This document shows, piece by piece, positions 15,665 through 17,271 of a stretch of 17,271 nucleotides of DNA. A model generated the notes under the pieces. The model was not told the origin of the DNA. It saw only the letters and a list, made by a program, of their open reading frames with translations, and searched no databases. The stretch lies in assembly GCA_003520105.1 (NCBI GenBank), contig DOVL01000125.1:1-17271 (forward strand), written 5' to 3'. The position numbers and the translations under genes are program-made. Source of the stretch: Lachnospiraceae bacterium (GTDB taxonomy: Bacteria > Bacillota > Clostridia > Lachnospirales > Lachnospiraceae). Each line of letters starts with the position of its first letter. Within the stretch, counting starts at the first letter, position 1.

Positions 15665-17271
15665 GTGAAAGCAATTCGCAGGATATTTAATAAGTTTTTT
15701 TCAAATATATACGCAGTAATGATAGGCATGTTTGTCATATCATTTACTATCTTTGCGATCATTGTTGAGGGTGTAGGCTATCTGGCATTTACGAGTTCTT
15801 TCACGGAGGAATACAAGGAATCCGTATATAAGTCCGACCTGGTTGCCGCAAACTATATGGAAGATCTGACAGAAATCGACAAATGGCAGGCTGTAGGAGG
15901 CAGTATTCTTGATAAATATTATTATGGATATTTCCTGGACTACCAGACTTATGATAAGGAATTTGATTATGAGAATGTTGAAAAATCAGCAAAAATACTT
16001 TTTGATCAGATGGGGATTACGGACGAGGAATTAGAGGCCATAGATAAGAAGCTTTTCACGGATTATGATAAAATTCCTGAACCGGGTGATCGTAATTATT
16101 ATACCAGGATGTACTATACCATAGAAAGCGTCGCATATGCGTACAGCAACATTAAACAAGACCTCTATCTGCTGGCTAATTCACAGAATCTGTCAGTGAT
16201 ATATTTTATCATACCTGATAAAGATTATAAAACCTATACATCTATAATAAACTGTCCGGGAGCAAAGAGCGGATACACTCCGTGGGAGCCGGGATCGAAG
16301 CACGATACGTCCCCGGGAGGCTTTGAAGAGGCTTTTAAGAGGATATATGAAGAAGGTTCCGAGAAAGAGATAATAGTAAGGGATAAAGACCTTAATGGAG
16401 CAAAACCGCATGTTACGGCAATGGTTCCGATATATGAAAATAACGCCGAAACGGTTAACAAGGACAAGATAGTCGGAGTTCTCTGTGCACAGAGATTCAT
16501 GGACGAACTTATCACATCGAGACGTAATTTTGTTCAGGGTGTTTCGGCTATAACCGTAATGCTCCTGATAATCCTTACGGTTCTGGTAATTAGATTTATT
16601 AAAAAGAGAGTAATTGTACCACTTGAGAAGGTTTCCAGGGAGGCAGAGAGATTTGCCCATGAAACTTCAAGAAGTGAGGATTCTACATTAGCAGAGAATG
16701 AGGGGACGATCCGAGAGATCAAGTCCCTTGCATCAGCCATCGAGAAGATGGAGGATGATACACTTAAAAATATCGATGAGATCACAAATATGACAAGAAA
16801 CAGTGAGAGGATGGGCTACGAGGTGTCCCTTGCTTCTCAGATACAGCAGGGCATGCTTCCTGTTAAGGAGAAGGATCTTAAATATGATCCTAGATATGAT
16901 GTGCATGCGCTGATGGATCCGGCCAAGGAGGTCGGAGGAGATTTCTTCGATTTCTTTATGATAGACGACAATCACATCGCGATTCTTGTCGCTGATGTTT
17001 CAGATAAAGGTGTTGCCGCAGCATTTTTCATGGCAATCACCAAAACACTTATCAAATCCCGCGCAAGGCTGGGAGGAAGTGCTTCGGAGATACTTACTTA
17101 TACTGACAGGCTGGTTGCAGAGAAGAATCCTGCAGGTATGTTCGTAACCGTCTGGCTCGGTATAGTAGATCTGAATACAGGTTATGTGAATGCATGCAAC
17201 GCAGGACATGATTATCCTGCAATAATGACAGAAAGAGACGGATATACGATAGATAAGGTTCAGCATGGTCC
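15665..17271 (+). CDS. Transmembrane SpoIIE/RsbU-type PP2C phosphatase with sensor domain (3' truncated by window)
   Basis: Frame 2 is open from a GTG at 15665 to the end of the window, giving 535 residues with no stop. GGAGG at 15654-15658 is 6 bases upstream of the GTG; the first ATG (15719) lies inside the first membrane helix, so the GTG is preferred. Layout: basic N-terminus; helix at about 17-40; about 250 extracytoplasmic residues; helix at about 294-313; HAMP-like and coiled linker at 314-385; PP2C domain from about 390. The latter shows ASQIQQGMLP (390-399), KEVGGDFFD with D426 and D429, ADVSDKG with D444 and D447, and NAGHDYP near the window end. These Asp residues are the metal ligands of PPM-type phosphatases. 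The expected reaction is dephosphorylation of the STAS antagonist in response to an external signal. It completes a partner-switching module with the two other genes. The C-terminus is unseen. Confidence 0.9.
   Translation, partial: MKAIRRIFNKFFSNIYAVMIGMFVISFTIFAIIVEGVGYLAFTSSFTEEYKESVYKSDLVAANYMEDLTEIDKWQAVGGSILDKYYYGYFLDYQTYDKEFDYENVEKSAKILFDQMGITDEELEAIDKKLFTDYDKIPEPGDRNYYTRMYYTIESVAYAYSNIKQDLYLLANSQNLSVIYFIIPDKDYKTYTSIINCPGAKSGYTPWEPGSKHDTSPGGFEEAFKRIYEEGSEKEIIVRDKDLNGAKPHVTAMVPIYENNAETVNKDKIVGVLCAQRFMDELITSRRNFVQGVSAITVMLLIILTVLVIRFIKKRVIVPLEKVSREAERFAHETSRSEDSTLAENEGTIREIKSLASAIEKMEDDTLKNIDEITNMTRNSERMGYEVSLASQIQQGMLPVKEKDLKYDPRYDVHALMDPAKEVGGDFFDFFMIDDNHIAILVADVSDKGVAAAFFMAITKTLIKSRARLGGSASEILTYTDRLVAEKNPAGMFVTVWLGIVDLNTGYVNACNAGHDYPAIMTERDGYTIDKVQHG

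Noticed and set aside
15061..15762. Long open frame of 233 codons on the minus strand across the kinase and phosphatase start
   Set aside because: It lies wholly antisense to two genes with intact ATP-site and membrane motifs and strong ribosome sites. Its product shows no family features and it has no good ribosome site, so it is a shadow.

Overview
The window reads as a single co-directional (+ strand) gene cluster from a Gram-positive anaerobe, most likely a Clostridia member of the Lachnospiraceae type (Butyrivibrio/Roseburia/Eubacterium-like). The evidence is moderate GC, strong AGGAGG-like ribosome binding sites, some GTG and TTG starts, Thr/Glu-rich linkers (TEETTE, EATTEATT) in exported proteins, and a Gram-positive VirB6/VirB4 pair. 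The genus is inferred from style only. No RNA gene, insertion sequence or CRISPR array is visible.

Layout: (1) positions 1-114, the 3' end of a membrane protein; (2) 161-2509, a VirB6/TrbL-like polytopic channel protein with a long charged cytosolic tail carrying three copies of a 'KGELDxMK' repeat; (3) 2522-7303, a very large VirB4-type ATPase whose N-terminus is a two-helix PrgI-like membrane unit and whose C-terminus is a tail of about 470 residues ending in a hyperacidic repeat; (4) 7361-7660, a STAS anti-sigma-factor antagonist (RsbV/SpoIIAA-like); (5) a 228-base spacer with a promoter-like element, two possible hairpins and a 17-codon leader ORF; (6) 7889-13426, a secreted protein of about 1845 aa built from divergent beta-rich modules; (7) 13439-14332, a membrane-anchored extracellular protein with an internal duplication; (8) 14352-15086, an unrecognised charged cytosolic protein; (9) 15103-15600, an RsbW/SpoIIAB-like HATPase kinase; (10) 15665 to the window edge, a transmembrane SpoIIE/RsbU-type PP2C phosphatase with a large extracytoplasmic sensor region, cut off by the window end.

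The genes appear to form one functional unit: the core of a type IV secretion-like machine (VirB6 plus PrgI-VirB4), exported proteins that could be its cargo or surface part, and a complete partner-switching module (STAS antagonist, kinase, sensor phosphatase) whose genes are interleaved with the machine genes. No relaxase, coupling ATPase, peptidoglycan hydrolase, integrase or sigma factor is seen here. The cluster therefore looks more like a signal-gated, chromosomally maintained secretion or surface apparatus than a typical conjugative element, although genes outside the window could change this reading.
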